Shown one piece after another: positions 52,791-62,089 of a stretch of 64,000 bases of DNA; positions within the stretch are counted from its first letter, which is position 1, and each line of letters starts with the position of its first letter. Source of the DNA: Oscillospiraceae bacterium (lineage in GTDB: Bacteria > Bacillota > Clostridia > Oscillospirales > Oscillospiraceae); the NCBI GenBank assembly GCA_916988195.3, contig CAKASQ030000077.1, positions 43,076 to 107,075 on the forward strand. The letters run 5' to 3'. The translations under genes were made by a program, and so were the position numbers. Below the pieces are notes generated by a model that was not told where the DNA came from, did not search any database, and saw only the letters and a program-made list of their open reading frames with translations.

Positions 52791-55598
52791 ATGGAATACA
52801 AACAGACGTTAAACATGACGAAGTCCGGCTTCCCGATGCGAGGCGGTCTTCCGATGCGCGAGCCCGATATGCTCAAGCACTGGGAAGAACTCGACCTTTA
52901 CAACGAGCTTCTCAAGAAGAACAGCGGCAAGCCCCTGTTCTCGCTGCATGACGGCCCTCCGTTCTCCAACGGCGCGCTTCACATGGGCCACGCGCTCAAC
53001 AAGTGCATCAAGGACTTCCTCAACCGCTCGGCGGCTATGCGCGGGTACTACACCCCCTATATCCCCGGCTGGGACAACCACGGCATGCCGATCGAATCGG
53101 CCATCATCAAGCAGAACAAGTTGAACCATAAGGCCATGCCCATCCCGGAGTTCCGCTCCGCGTGCCACGATTTTGCGCAGCACTATATCGATGTCCAGAT
53201 GGAAGGCTTCAAGCGCCTCGGCGTCGTCGCCGACTGGGAGCATCCGTATAAGACGATGTCTCCGAGCTTTGAAGCGGAAGAGGTCAAGGTCTTCGGCGCG
53301 ATGTACAAAAAGGGCTACATCTACAAGGGCCTCAAGCCCGTCTACTGGTGCTACCACGACGAGACGGCGCTGGCCGAGGCTGAGATCGAATATCAGGACG
53401 ACCCCTGCACAACCGTATATGTGAAGTTCCCGATGAACGACGATCTTGGGAAGTTCTCGCACCTGGATAAATCAAAGCTCAACTTCGTCATCTGGACGAC
53501 CACGATCTGGACGCTTCCCGGCAACCTCGCGATTGCACTCAACCCTGTGGAAAGCTACGTCGTCGTGAAAAATGAGGATAACGGCGAAATGTATATCGTG
53601 GCCGAAGCACTCTGCGAGAAGGTCATGAACGTCGGCAAGGTCGAGCATTATACCATCGTCGAGTCCCATCCCGGCAGTTTCTATGAGAACATGCTCGCAA
53701 GCCATCCGTTCCTCCCGAAGACCTCCCGTCTGGTTCTGGCTGACTATGTCACCATGGACTCCGGCACGGGCTGCGTCCACACTGCGCCCGGCTTCGGCGC
53801 GGACGACTATCAGACCTGCAAGCGCTACGGTATGGACATGGTCGTCCCTGTCGACGATCAGGGTCGCCACACCGACTACGCCGGTAAATACGCCGGCATG
53901 ATCGTTGACGACTCCAACCCTGTCATTCTCAAGGACATGCAGGAAGCGGGCGTTCTCTTCGCCTCCGAGGAAATCGTCCACTCGTACCCGCACTGCTGGC
54001 GCTGCAAAAAGCCTATCATCTTCCGCGCGACCCCGCAGTGGTTCTGCTCAGTGGAATCGTTCAAGGACGAGGCCTGCGCCGCGTGCGACGATGTGCGCTG
54101 GCTGCCCGCGTGGGGCATTGACCGCATGAAGTCCATGATCCGCGAGCGCAACGACTGGTGCATCTCCCGTCAGCGTCGCTGGGGGCTGCCGATTCCTGTG
54201 TTCTATTGCAAGGACTGTGGCAAGCCCATCTGCACGGACGAGACGATCGCGAAGATCTCGAAGCTCTTCGGCGAATTCGGCTCGAATGTCTGGTTCGAGA
54301 AAGAGGCCGACGAGCTCGTTCCCGAAGGATTCACCTGCCCGCATTGCGGCGGCAAGCATTTTGACAAGGAAACCGACACGCTGGACGGCTGGTTTGACTC
54401 CGGTTCGACCCACTATGCCTCCATGCAGAAGGACCAGGGCTTCTGGCCGGCAACGGTCTACCTCGAGGGCCTCGATCAGTACCGCGGCTGGTTCCAGTCG
54501 TCGCTTCTGACGGCGGTCGGCGCGCTGGGAAAAGGGGCTCCGTTCAAAGAGTGCGTCACCCACGGCTGGACGGTCGACGGCGAAGGCAAGGCCATGCACA
54601 AATCGCTCGGCAACGGCGTGGACCCGGCGGACGTGTTCAAGAAGTACGGCGCAGATATCTGCCGTCTGTGGGCGGGCTCGGCCGACTACCATGTGGACGT
54701 GAGATGCTCGGACGCGATCTTCAAGCAGATCAGCCAGAACTACCTCAAGTTCCGCAACACCGCGAAGTTCTGCCTCGATAACCTGACGGACTTCGACCCC
54801 AACAACCTGACTGCGCCGGAAGCCATGTCGGAGCTCGATCGCTGGGCCATCACGAAGCTCAACGAACTGTTAGTTAAGTGCGAGGCCGCCTATCAGGACT
54901 ACGAGTTCCTGACCGTCTCTCACGCCGTGAACGATTTCTGCGTCGTGACGCTCTCGAGCCTGTATCTCGATATTATCAAGGATCATCTCTACTGCGACGG
55001 CAAGGACTCTGCGGTCCGTAAGTCTGCGCAGAGCGCGCTGTGGATGATCCTCGACGCCATGACCAAAGTCTTTGCGCCGATTCTCGCGTTCACGTGCGAC
55101 GAGATCTGGCTTCAGATGCCGCACCGCGCAGAGGACGACGCAAGAAACGTGCTCTTTAACCAGATGTCGAAGCCGTATGCCGAATATGCGCTTTCCGAGG
55201 ATGAAATGGCCAAGTGGGAGACCGCGTTCAAGGTCCGCTCGGATGTGAACGGCGTGCTCGAAACCGCGAGAGCCGACAAGCGCATCGGAAAATCCCTCGA
55301 GGCGCACGTGGCGCTGACGGCTGTTGACGCTGCTGCTGCCGAGGCCGTGAAGGCAATTTCCGGCATGAACCTTGCCGAGCTCTTCATCGTCTCCAATGTC
55401 GCCGTGACCGAGGAGAAAGCGCCCGAGGGCGCGGTCGTGGGCGCGGGAACGAACTTCCCCGGCCTCACCGTCACCGTCACCGAGGCCACCGGCAAGAAAT
55501 GCCCGCGCTGCTGGATGCACTCCACGCAGGCCGACGAGCACGACCTCTGCCCGCGCTGCGCAGCCGTCTGCAAAGCGTTGGACATTGTGTTTGACTGA
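52791..55598 (+). CDS. ileS: isoleucyl-tRNA synthetase
   Basis: A 935-residue class I synthetase that charges tRNA-Ile. HIGH-type motif HMGH at 64-67 (PPFSNGALHMGHALNK), the KMSKS-type loop as KAMHKSLGN at 600-608, editing domain between (FGADDYQTCKRYG, WTTTIWTLPGNLAIALNP), and a C-terminal zinc finger CPRCWMHS...LCPRC (about 903-925). Length is normal for a bacterial IleRS with zinc tail. The KAMHKS form is unusual next to the common KMSKS but known in Clostridia. Controlled by the T-box directly upstream. Confidence 0.97.
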   Translation: MEYKQTLNMTKSGFPMRGGLPMREPDMLKHWEELDLYNELLKKNSGKPLFSLHDGPPFSNGALHMGHALNKCIKDFLNRSAAMRGYYTPYIPGWDNHGMPIESAIIKQNKLNHKAMPIPEFRSACHDFAQHYIDVQMEGFKRLGVVADWEHPYKTMSPSFEAEEVKVFGAMYKKGYIYKGLKPVYWCYHDETALAEAEIEYQDDPCTTVYVKFPMNDDLGKFSHLDKSKLNFVIWTTTIWTLPGNLAIALNPVESYVVVKNEDNGEMYIVAEALCEKVMNVGKVEHYTIVESHPGSFYENMLASHPFLPKTSRLVLADYVTMDSGTGCVHTAPGFGADDYQTCKRYGMDMVVPVDDQGRHTDYAGKYAGMIVDDSNPVILKDMQEAGVLFASEEIVHSYPHCWRCKKPIIFRATPQWFCSVESFKDEACAACDDVRWLPAWGIDRMKSMIRERNDWCISRQRRWGLPIPVFYCKDCGKPICTDETIAKISKLFGEFGSNVWFEKEADELVPEGFTCPHCGGKHFDKETDTLDGWFDSGSTHYASMQKDQGFWPATVYLEGLDQYRGWFQSSLLTAVGALGKGAPFKECVTHGWTVDGEGKAMHKSLGNGVDPADVFKKYGADICRLWAGSADYHVDVRCSDAIFKQISQNYLKFRNTAKFCLDNLTDFDPNNLTAPEAMSELDRWAITKLNELLVKCEAAYQDYEFLTVSHAVNDFCVVTLSSLYLDIIKDHLYCDGKDSAVRKSAQSALWMILDAMTKVFAPILAFTCDEIWLQMPHRAEDDARNVLFNQMSKPYAEYALSEDEMAKWETAFKVRSDVNGVLETARADKRIGKSLEAHVALTAVDAAAAEAVKAISGMNLAELFIVSNVAVTEEKAPEGAVVGAGTNFPGLTVTVTEATGKKCPRCWMHSTQADEHDLCPRCAAVCKALDIVFD

Positions 55599-55612
55599 TT
55601 TTAAGATACCAG

Positions 55613-55645
55613 AAGCGCCGGTTGACATTGTCAACCGGCGCTTTC
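55613..55645 (+). terminator. terminator of ileS
   Basis: AAGCGCCGGTTGACA (55613-55627) is perfectly complementary to TGTCAACCGGCGCTT (55629-55643); a weak T-run follows. Confidence 0.8.
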
Positions 55646-55652
55646 ACAAATT

Positions 55653-55683
55653 ATGCGTAGGGGGCGATGTGCTCAATCGGCCC
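55653..55683. repeat. short remnant of the CGTAGGGG repeat family
   Basis: TGCGTAGGGGGCGATGTG and CCCCTATGCA form a near-palindrome of about 35 bases that shares the ends of the 107-bp elements but lacks their centre. Confidence 0.45.
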
Positions 55684-55718
55684 CTATGCATGGATTGTTA
55701 AATGGATGGTGCAAAAGA

Positions 55719-56837
55719 TTAACCCTTGAGGGTTTGCTTCGCCTCAAGGAGGGCTTCGACGAGCGCGTCGACATCCGCTTCGGTGTTATCACCCGAGAAC
55801 GAAACGCGGACAGAGCCGTCGATGACGGCGGGGGGAAGATGCAGAGCCTCGAGCACATGGCTGCGGTGGCCCTTGGAGCAGGCGGAACCGGCGGAGACGT
55901 AGATTCCTTTTGTTTGCAGGCAGTTGATGATGCCCTGCGAGCGAAGGCCAGGGAGGGAGAGATTTACGATGTGCGGCGCGTCCTGCTTTCCAATGAGGAC
56001 GAGGCCGGGAATTTGCTGAAGCTTTTCACGGCAGAGGTCCCGAAGCTGCGCCATATGGGCAATATCGGCTGCGGCATCGGTTTCCTCGCAGGCGGCGGCA
56101 AAGCCGCAGATACCGGGTAGGTTCTCGGTGCCGGAACGGAAATTTCCCTCCTGTCCGCCGCCATGGATGAACGGGGGAAGCGGGAGGCTGGGGCGGATGT
56201 AGAGTGCACCGACGCCCTTGGGCCCGTGAACCTTGTGGCCGGAGATGGAGATCATGTCCGCGCCGAGGGTTTTGGCCTTGAAGGGGACCTTCAAAAAGCC
56301 CTGCACGGCGTCGGTGTGGAACAGGGCGAGGGGACTTAGGCGGCGGGTTGCGCGGATCATATCGGCAATCGGCATGACGGCGCCGGTTTCATTATTTACC
56401 ATCATGACGGAGACGAGAATCGTATCCGGGCGGAGGGCGGCTTTCAGCGTGTCGACCGAGACAAAGCCTTCCTCGTCGGGCTGGAGGTACGTGACCTCGA
56501 AGCCTCTTGCTTCCAAAGCTTTAAAAGGATGGAGCACGGCGTGGTGTTCAACGGCGGTGGTGATGATATGGCGGCCGCGCTTTCCGAGCCGCTCACAGGC
56601 GGAGAAAATTGCCCAGTTGTCGGCTTCCGTGCCGCCGGAGGTGAAGAAGACGCGCTCCGGTTCTGCGCCAAGGGCATTGGCGACGGCTTTGCGGGCGGAT
56701 TTCAGTTCGCGCTCGGCCTCGATCCCCAGATCGTGAACAGACGAGGGGTTTCCCCAGTGCTCGCAGAGCAGGCGCGTCATGGCCGAAACGCAGGCGGCGC
56801 TCGGCTTGGTGGTTGCGGAATTGTCCAAGTAGATCAT
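55719..56837 (-). CDS. cysteine desulfurase, NifS/IscS-like
   Basis: A 372-residue PLP enzyme that moves sulfur from cysteine to an acceptor, for Fe-S clusters or tRNA thiolation. Visible: the start YLDNSATTKPS, PLP-His in TTAVEHHAVL, Asp/Gln in FHTDAVQ, PLP-lysine K202 in SGHKVHGPKG, and active-site Cys320 in SAGSACSKGH. It lies just upstream of nothing but precedes mnmE on the same strand by 84 bases, so it may be cotranscribed with mnmE; a link to tRNA thiolation would fit but is inference. Confidence 0.93.
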   Translation of the reverse strand: MIYLDNSATTKPSAACVSAMTRLLCEHWGNPSSVHDLGIEAERELKSARKAVANALGAEPERVFFTSGGTEADNWAIFSACERLGKRGRHIITTAVEHHAVLHPFKALEARGFEVTYLQPDEEGFVSVDTLKAALRPDTILVSVMMVNNETGAVMPIADMIRATRRLSPLALFHTDAVQGFLKVPFKAKTLGADMISISGHKVHGPKGVGALYIRPSLPLPPFIHGGGQEGNFRSGTENLPGICGFAAACEETDAAADIAHMAQLRDLCREKLQQIPGLVLIGKQDAPHIVNLSLPGLRSQGIINCLQTKGIYVSAGSACSKGHRSHVLEALHLPPAVIDGSVRVSFSGDNTEADVDALVEALLEAKQTLKG

Positions 56838-56921
56838 AAGATTACCTCGTTTGAGTAAACAGCCGTGGGTTTTGTTCGCGGCCGGAGTAGGAGAAGGAAA
56901 GCGTCAGCCGTTTTGCCAAGG

Positions 56922-58283
56922 CTATTTGCCGACGCAGAAACGCTCGAAGATGCGGTTGGTGATATCTTCGCGGACGACGCGGCCGGTGGCCTCGCCAAGG
57001 GCTTCCATAGCGGCCTCCACGTCGACGAGCACCGCGTCGGGGGTCATGCCGAGGCGAAGAGACGAGCGGGCGGCCTCAATCGAGGCGCGGGATTTTGCAA
57101 TGGCGTCGGCCTGCCGGGCGTTTGTCAGAATCGAGCCGTCGCAGGGCGCTTCGTCGTCAAAGACCATGTCGAGCGCCTGCTCGAGCAAATCAAGGCCCGC
57201 CTGCTTTGCGCAGCTGACGGGGATGACGTAGGAAAACGGAAGCTCACATGGGTCAATGACGCAGGGAAGGTCCTGCTTGTTTAAAATCGCGATGGCATCA
57301 GGGGCCTGTAGCGCCGCGTCCATGGCGGCCTCGTCCTCGCGCGTGAGCGGCTTGGAGCCATCGACGACAAAGAAGGCAAGCTGGCAGGATTGCGCGGCCT
57401 GGAACGAGCGTTCAACGCCGAGGTGCTCGACGGTGTCGCTCGTGTCGCGGATGCCGGCGGTGTCAAGTAAGCGCAGAAGGTGCCGTCCGAGGGTTACGGT
57501 CTGCTCGACTGCGTCGCGGGTCGTGCCGGGGATGTCGGTGACGATGACGCGGTCGAAGCCTGCAAGCGCGTTGAGCAGGCTCGATTTTCCGGCGTTTGGT
57601 GCGCCAAGGATCGCGGTCTGCACACCGTTTTTGATGAAGTTTCCGCGGCGGCAGGAGGAAAGGAGCATGTCGAGCTTTTTGGAAGCAGAATTCAGCGTGT
57701 CTGCATAGGCTTGCAGGCGGAAGGGCTCGATATCCTCGTCGGGATAGTCCAGAACGGCGTGGAAATGTGAGCAGATGTCCATGAGACTGTCATAGATGGG
57801 GTCCAGCTGTTTGCGCAGAACGCCCGCAACCTGACCGGCCGCGTTGGCGGCGGCGTCGGCGGTTTCCGCGTCAATGAGGTCAATGACGGCCTCGGCCTGC
57901 GTGAGGTCCATCTGGCCGTTTAAAAACGCGCGCTTGGTAAACTCGCCGGGGCCTGCCTGATGAAAACCATTGGAAAGGAGCGCGGAGAGTCCGGCGGTCA
58001 GGACGGCGGGAGAACCGTGGCACTGAAATTCGACCGTGTCTTCTCCCGTGTAGGAGTGCGGCACATGGGAGACAAAGACCATGGCCTCGTCGATGGGGCG
58101 GTTCTGCGCGTCAAAAAGCGTGCCGCGGGCGAGCTTCCGGTCGGGAAGAGACGATAAGGCTTGACCGTTATAGAGCGCAAAAACGCGATTTGCCAGGTCG
58201 ATGCAGCCGTCACCCGACATGCGCAGGATGCCGATGCCGCTGCGGACCAGGCCGGTCGCGATGGCGGCGATGGGATGTGCCAT
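56922..58283 (-). CDS. mnmE: tRNA modification GTPase MnmE
   Basis: A 453-residue GTPase that, with MnmG, adds the carboxymethylaminomethyl group to wobble uridine. Start at 58283, where GAGGTG lies upstream on that strand. Motifs: folate-binding N-terminal domain (about 1-117), G1 GAPNAGKSS (227-235), G3 DIPGTTRD, G4 LNKQD, and the characteristic C-terminal C-G-K ending FCVGK. MnmG is not in the window. Confidence 0.96.
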   Translation of the reverse strand: MAHPIAAIATGLVRSGIGILRMSGDGCIDLANRVFALYNGQALSSLPDRKLARGTLFDAQNRPIDEAMVFVSHVPHSYTGEDTVEFQCHGSPAVLTAGLSALLSNGFHQAGPGEFTKRAFLNGQMDLTQAEAVIDLIDAETADAAANAAGQVAGVLRKQLDPIYDSLMDICSHFHAVLDYPDEDIEPFRLQAYADTLNSASKKLDMLLSSCRRGNFIKNGVQTAILGAPNAGKSSLLNALAGFDRVIVTDIPGTTRDAVEQTVTLGRHLLRLLDTAGIRDTSDTVEHLGVERSFQAAQSCQLAFFVVDGSKPLTREDEAAMDAALQAPDAIAILNKQDLPCVIDPCELPFSYVIPVSCAKQAGLDLLEQALDMVFDDEAPCDGSILTNARQADAIAKSRASIEAARSSLRLGMTPDAVLVDVEAAMEALGEATGRVVREDITNRIFERFCVGK

Positions 58284-58300
58284 AAAAATCACCTCAGAGA

Positions 58301-58330
58301 AAGCCCCGGCTCGGTTGGCTGGGGCTTTTA
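58301..58330 (-). terminator. terminator between the racemase-like gene and mnmE
   Basis: AAGCCCC (58301-58307) pairs with GGGGCTT (58321-58327); with the following GGCT/AGCC it forms a stable stem at the 3' end of the minus-strand racemase-like gene. Confidence 0.7.
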
Positions 58331-58334
58331 TGGT

Positions 58335-59426
58335 TTATTGGAAGATGACGTCCACGCCCTTGAGCAGGAGCGGGTTCACGTCGAAAATCACTTTGTCGCC
58401 GAGCTTGCAGTTGATATCGGTCACGTCGATGACGGTGTGGAGCATGCCGATATGGCCGAGGACCTTGCAGCGTTTCGTGCCGAGCAGGACGGTATAGCCC
58501 TTGCGGCCGAAGATCAGCTGCTTGAGGTTTGAAAGCACGCCGCGCAGACTATCGCGCCGCCTCGTCAGATCGTTCCCCATCTGGCAGCCGAAGCCGTTAT
58601 ACCAGCCGACGGGAAGAACCGCGATGCGGGTGGGCTTTTTGGCTTTCCAGCCAGCGCCGTAGCCGCAGGTGTGGCCCTTCGGGAGCCAGCGCAGCTCATC
58701 GACGGTTGCCTCCAATGTGCCGACGCGCTTTAAATTGTAGCTTCCCTTGAAGCTGAGGCGGCCTAAGATGGCGGAGCCGACACGGACTGCGTCCATGGCG
58801 TAGTTCGGAAAACGCAGAAGGCCCGCGGAGTTGCAGCAGTGGCAGATGCCAACGTTGAAGCCCTTTTCCTGAAGCTGCCGGATGACGGAACGGAAGGAAA
58901 CCATTTGCAGATCGGTCGCCTTTTTGTTGCAGAACGCAGAATGGAAGTGCGTGTAGATGCCGCAAAGCTCTAAGCCGTCCATGTAGGAATAGAGGTGGAT
59001 GAGCTTGTCCAGCTCGCTGGGGAGAAAGCCGTAGCGGCCCATGCCGGTATCGATTTCGACGTGCGCACGGATGCGCTGCTTGCGCTGGGTGGCGATGCCG
59101 TTGAGGACTGCCGCGTCGTCCGGACTTGAGACCGTGAGAATGACGCTGAGGTCTAAAAGCTGGTGCACCTCGTCGACATCGCAGGTCGGGCGAATCATGA
59201 GGATATCCTGCGTGAAGCCCGCGTCCCGGAGCTGTTTGGCGTCGGAAACCTCAGTCACGCAGAAGGTGTCAACACCCGCGTCTCGGCAGATGGCGGCCAG
59301 CGGCACAAGGCCGAGACCGTATCCGTTTCCCTTGACGACGGCGAAGAGACGGGCCTTTCCGGCGCGCTTCTTGAGCGTTTCAAGGTTCTGGTGGATGGCG
59401 GCGGAATCTACAAGGTAACGTTTCAT
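58335..59426 (-). CDS. alanine racemase-like PLP enzyme
   Basis: A 363-residue fold-type III PLP enzyme. PLP-lysine K32 in VVKGNGYGLG and the partner tyrosine Y256 in CGYGAGW are both present, so it should be active. The classical GYADG block is replaced by PVGWYNGFG, and the usual SYGRT motif by CGYGAGW, so it diverges from standard Alr. It could be a serine/alanine racemase of the VanT type or a racemase of another amino acid. The gene precedes a FemAB-like protein, which fits cell-wall peptide biosynthesis. Confidence 0.85.
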   Translation of the reverse strand: MKRYLVDSAAIHQNLETLKKRAGKARLFAVVKGNGYGLGLVPLAAICRDAGVDTFCVTEVSDAKQLRDAGFTQDILMIRPTCDVDEVHQLLDLSVILTVSSPDDAAVLNGIATQRKQRIRAHVEIDTGMGRYGFLPSELDKLIHLYSYMDGLELCGIYTHFHSAFCNKKATDLQMVSFRSVIRQLQEKGFNVGICHCCNSAGLLRFPNYAMDAVRVGSAILGRLSFKGSYNLKRVGTLEATVDELRWLPKGHTCGYGAGWKAKKPTRIAVLPVGWYNGFGCQMGNDLTRRRDSLRGVLSNLKQLIFGRKGYTVLLGTKRCKVLGHIGMLHTVIDVTDINCKLGDKVIFDVNPLLLKGVDVIFQ

Positions 59427-59438
59427 GCGCGTGCTCCT

Positions 59439-60503
59439 TTATTTGCCGCGGTTGCGGATGAGATAGACCTTTTTGCGAAGCTCCTTGAAGACGGACGTGC
59501 CGTGCTCGACAGCCCAGTAGATGGCGGGGGAGAGGACAAGGTCCATTTCGCCGACGAACTCGGTGAAATCGCCGCCGAAGCCCTGCTTGAAGCGGAAGAG
59601 GCCGTAGAGGGGATTATCCTCGGACACGTCGCCGGACACGCCGCGGAAATCGTAGATGCGGCACTTCGTTTCGACCGCCCACTGGATCATGCGCCACTGG
59701 AGCAGATAGTTCGGCATGAGGTTTCGGTGCTCGTTCGATGACGCGCCGTAGAGGTACCAGACCTTGTCGCCGTAGTGGATGGCGAGCGTGCCGGCGATGG
59801 GGGTATTTTCGGGGTCGAAGGCCATGTAGAGCCTTGCGTGCTCGCCGAGGTTATCGAGCATGGCGGAAAAGTATTCGGGCTTTCTGGTGACGAAGCCGTC
59901 GCGCACGCCGGTCGTGAGCATGAGATCGGAAAATGCGGGAACCATTTCCTTGCCGCAGATTCTAACTGTCACACCCTTGCGCTCGGCAAGGCGGATGTTG
60001 TAGCGCCATTTCTGGTGGAAATTTGCGAGGAGCTCGTCTTCGGTTTTGCCTTCGACATTCAGACGGAAGACGTAGCGGGGTTGGATGGCCTCGAAGTTTT
60101 TGCCGCCTTCCTTGGCCTTGAAACCGAAGCTTTGGAGCATGGAAGAGAAGGCGGTGTTGGAGGAAGGAACATCGGGGTCGATTTTGATGACGTAGGATTT
60201 GTACGTTTTCGCCAGGGCTTTCGCGCCGTCAAGAAGCTGCGAGAAGGTCTCGCGGTCGTCGAGGTCGCACACAGGGCCGCGGCAGCCGTACATTAAGGTT
60301 CTGCCGACGCCGGGGACCTTGCGCGTCATGACGGCGAGGCTGCCTTTGATTGCCCCGCCTTGGCCGCGCACGACGATGGCATCCCATTTCCACATCGGCT
60401 TTTGCTTGCCCCAGAGATAGCTCTGGGCGAAGTTGCCCTTGGGGTGGGACTGGACGAAGGCTTCGTATTCGGGAAGCGTTTTTTCGGTGATAAACTCGTA
60501 CAT
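59439..60503 (-). CDS. FemAB-like peptidoglycan amino-acyltransferase
   Basis: A 354-residue member of the FemABX family, which add amino acids from aminoacyl-tRNA to lipid II or form Gly/Ala bridges. Start at 60503 with GGAGCG upstream on that strand; the longer frame to 60572 is rejected. Typical blocks: FAQSYLWGKQKPMWKWDA at the N-terminus, NFHQKWRYNIRLAERKGV and PNYLLQWRMIQWAVETKCR with FKQGFGGDFTEFVGEMDLVL. Twelve bases after the racemase-like gene start, so same operon and probably same pathway. Confidence 0.88.
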   Translation of the reverse strand: MYEFITEKTLPEYEAFVQSHPKGNFAQSYLWGKQKPMWKWDAIVVRGQGGAIKGSLAVMTRKVPGVGRTLMYGCRGPVCDLDDRETFSQLLDGAKALAKTYKSYVIKIDPDVPSSNTAFSSMLQSFGFKAKEGGKNFEAIQPRYVFRLNVEGKTEDELLANFHQKWRYNIRLAERKGVTVRICGKEMVPAFSDLMLTTGVRDGFVTRKPEYFSAMLDNLGEHARLYMAFDPENTPIAGTLAIHYGDKVWYLYGASSNEHRNLMPNYLLQWRMIQWAVETKCRIYDFRGVSGDVSEDNPLYGLFRFKQGFGGDFTEFVGEMDLVLSPAIYWAVEHGTSVFKELRKKVYLIRNRGK

Positions 60504-60662
60504 GGCTGTCGCTCCATATCTATATATTGTATGGCGCGGGAGAATCCGCGCGAAAGTGCTGAAATCGTACATAATATCTTATCATATTTGAAGGCCGGAT
60601 GCAAACAGTACCGTATAGTTTTTCCCGGGGAGCGGCACAATAATTCCCATGAGGTGAAAGGT

Positions 60663-62084
60663 ATGGTCGATGGGAAGGTGCTGGCGGCGCGATTTGCGGG
60701 GGCAGCGGATTTTGAGACGCGGAAGGTGATATCCGGCGGAAACGAGCTGGAGATTTTCTTTCTCGACGGGCTGACCTCCAGTGGGGACATTGCGGACTTT
60801 ATCGTGCGGCCGTTACATGAGGCGCGGCAGGAGGAGCGCGAGGAGACGCTTTTTATGAGAGCCGAGCGGGGGCTTGTCTGGTGCGCGTCGATGAAGAAGG
60901 CTTCCAGCACGGACGAGGCGGCAGAGCTGCTGGTAAATGGGTTCTGCGTGATTCTCTTTCCGAAGACTGGGAAGGCGCTTGGGTGCGAGGTGAAGACGGG
61001 GGAGAAGCGCTCACCGTCGGCTCCAGAGGCGGAGAACACCGTCAAGGGCGCGAAGGACGCGTTTACGGAGACGCTTCGCACGAACACGAGCCTAATCCGC
61101 CGCCATCTGCGCACGCCGGAGCTGCGGCTGGAGGAGTCGGTGGTGGGCAGGCGGTCGCTGACGAAGATCACGGTCTGCTGGGTGGAGGGCCTTACCGACC
61201 CGGAGCTTCCTGCGCGGATGAAAAAGCGGCTGGGGGAGATCGACATTGACGGGCTTTTATCGCCCGCGGCTGTCGAGGAATATGTGACGGGGTCGCGGAA
61301 GACTGCGTTTCCGCTTCTGGAGTTTACGGAGCGGACGGACCATTTTTGCCAGGGCTTGCTTGACGGGCAGGTGGGGCTGCTTGTAGATGGGCTTCCGATC
61401 GGGTATCTCGCGCCAGTGAGCTTCGGACGGCTCATGCGCTCGCCGGAGGACAGGGCGACGGATTATTTATCTGCATCGATGCTGCGGATCCTGCGGTATC
61501 TGGCGCTGGGCGTGAGCCTGCTTTTGCCGGGGATTTATGCGGCGATGGCGATGTTCCACCAGCAGATGCTGCCGACAAAGCTGCTGCTGTCGATCATAGA
61601 GAGCAAGCAGGATGTGCCGTTTTCGACGCTTTTTGAAGTGGTAGGGTTACTGTGTGCGTTTGAGCTTTTACAGCAGGCGGGGCTCCATCTGCCGCAGGCG
61701 ATCGGGACGGCGGTGTCGATCATCGGCGGGCTCGTCGTTGGGACGGCGGCGGTGGACGCGAAGCTGGTGTCTCCGGCGGCCCTCATCGTGACGGCGTCGA
61801 GCGGGATCTGCGGGTTTACGCTTCCGAACCGGGAACTGTCGGATGCGCTGCGGCTGTGGCGGCTGGGACTGACGGTTCTTGGCGGCGTTTTCGGGCTTTT
61901 CGGCGTGACGGCGGGACTTTTATTGCTGCTTATAAAGCTGGCGGGGCTCGAGAGTCTGGGACGAAGCTATCTTGCGCCGTTCGGAGAGGCAGAGGTCAAG
62001 GGCGCGCTGGTGCGGGAACGGCTGGCGGAGCAGAAATGGCGGGACGGAATGCTCCGGCCGATTGATGAACGAAATCAGAGGTGA
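60663..62084 (+). CDS. spore germinant receptor A-subunit (GerA family)
   Basis: A 473-residue GerAA/GerKA-type protein. ATG 60663 follows GAGGTGAAAGG; the longer frame from 60360 overlaps the divergent gene. N-terminal soluble domain (1-240) with IFFLDGLTSSGDIADFIVRP, then the GerA core LLVDGLPIGYLAPVSFGRLM and four or five membrane helices (about 275-430: LRYLALGVSLLLPGIYAAMA, IIGGLVVGTAAVDAKLVSPA). The family detects nutrient germinants in the spore inner membrane. Divergent from the FemAB-like gene by 160 bases; first gene of a three-gene operon. Confidence 0.9.
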   Translation: MVDGKVLAARFAGAADFETRKVISGGNELEIFFLDGLTSSGDIADFIVRPLHEARQEEREETLFMRAERGLVWCASMKKASSTDEAAELLVNGFCVILFPKTGKALGCEVKTGEKRSPSAPEAENTVKGAKDAFTETLRTNTSLIRRHLRTPELRLEESVVGRRSLTKITVCWVEGLTDPELPARMKKRLGEIDIDGLLSPAAVEEYVTGSRKTAFPLLEFTERTDHFCQGLLDGQVGLLVDGLPIGYLAPVSFGRLMRSPEDRATDYLSASMLRILRYLALGVSLLLPGIYAAMAMFHQQMLPTKLLLSIIESKQDVPFSTLFEVVGLLCAFELLQQAGLHLPQAIGTAVSIIGGLVVGTAAVDAKLVSPAALIVTASSGICGFTLPNRELSDALRLWRLGLTVLGGVFGLFGVTAGLLLLLIKLAGLESLGRSYLAPFGEAEVKGALVRERLAEQKWRDGMLRPIDERNQR

Positions 62085-62089
62085 CGGTT

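Noticed and set aside
60360..60662. N-terminal extension of the GerA-type A-subunit
   Set aside because: It would overlap the opposite FemAB-like gene and has no SD; homology and SD point to ATG 60663.
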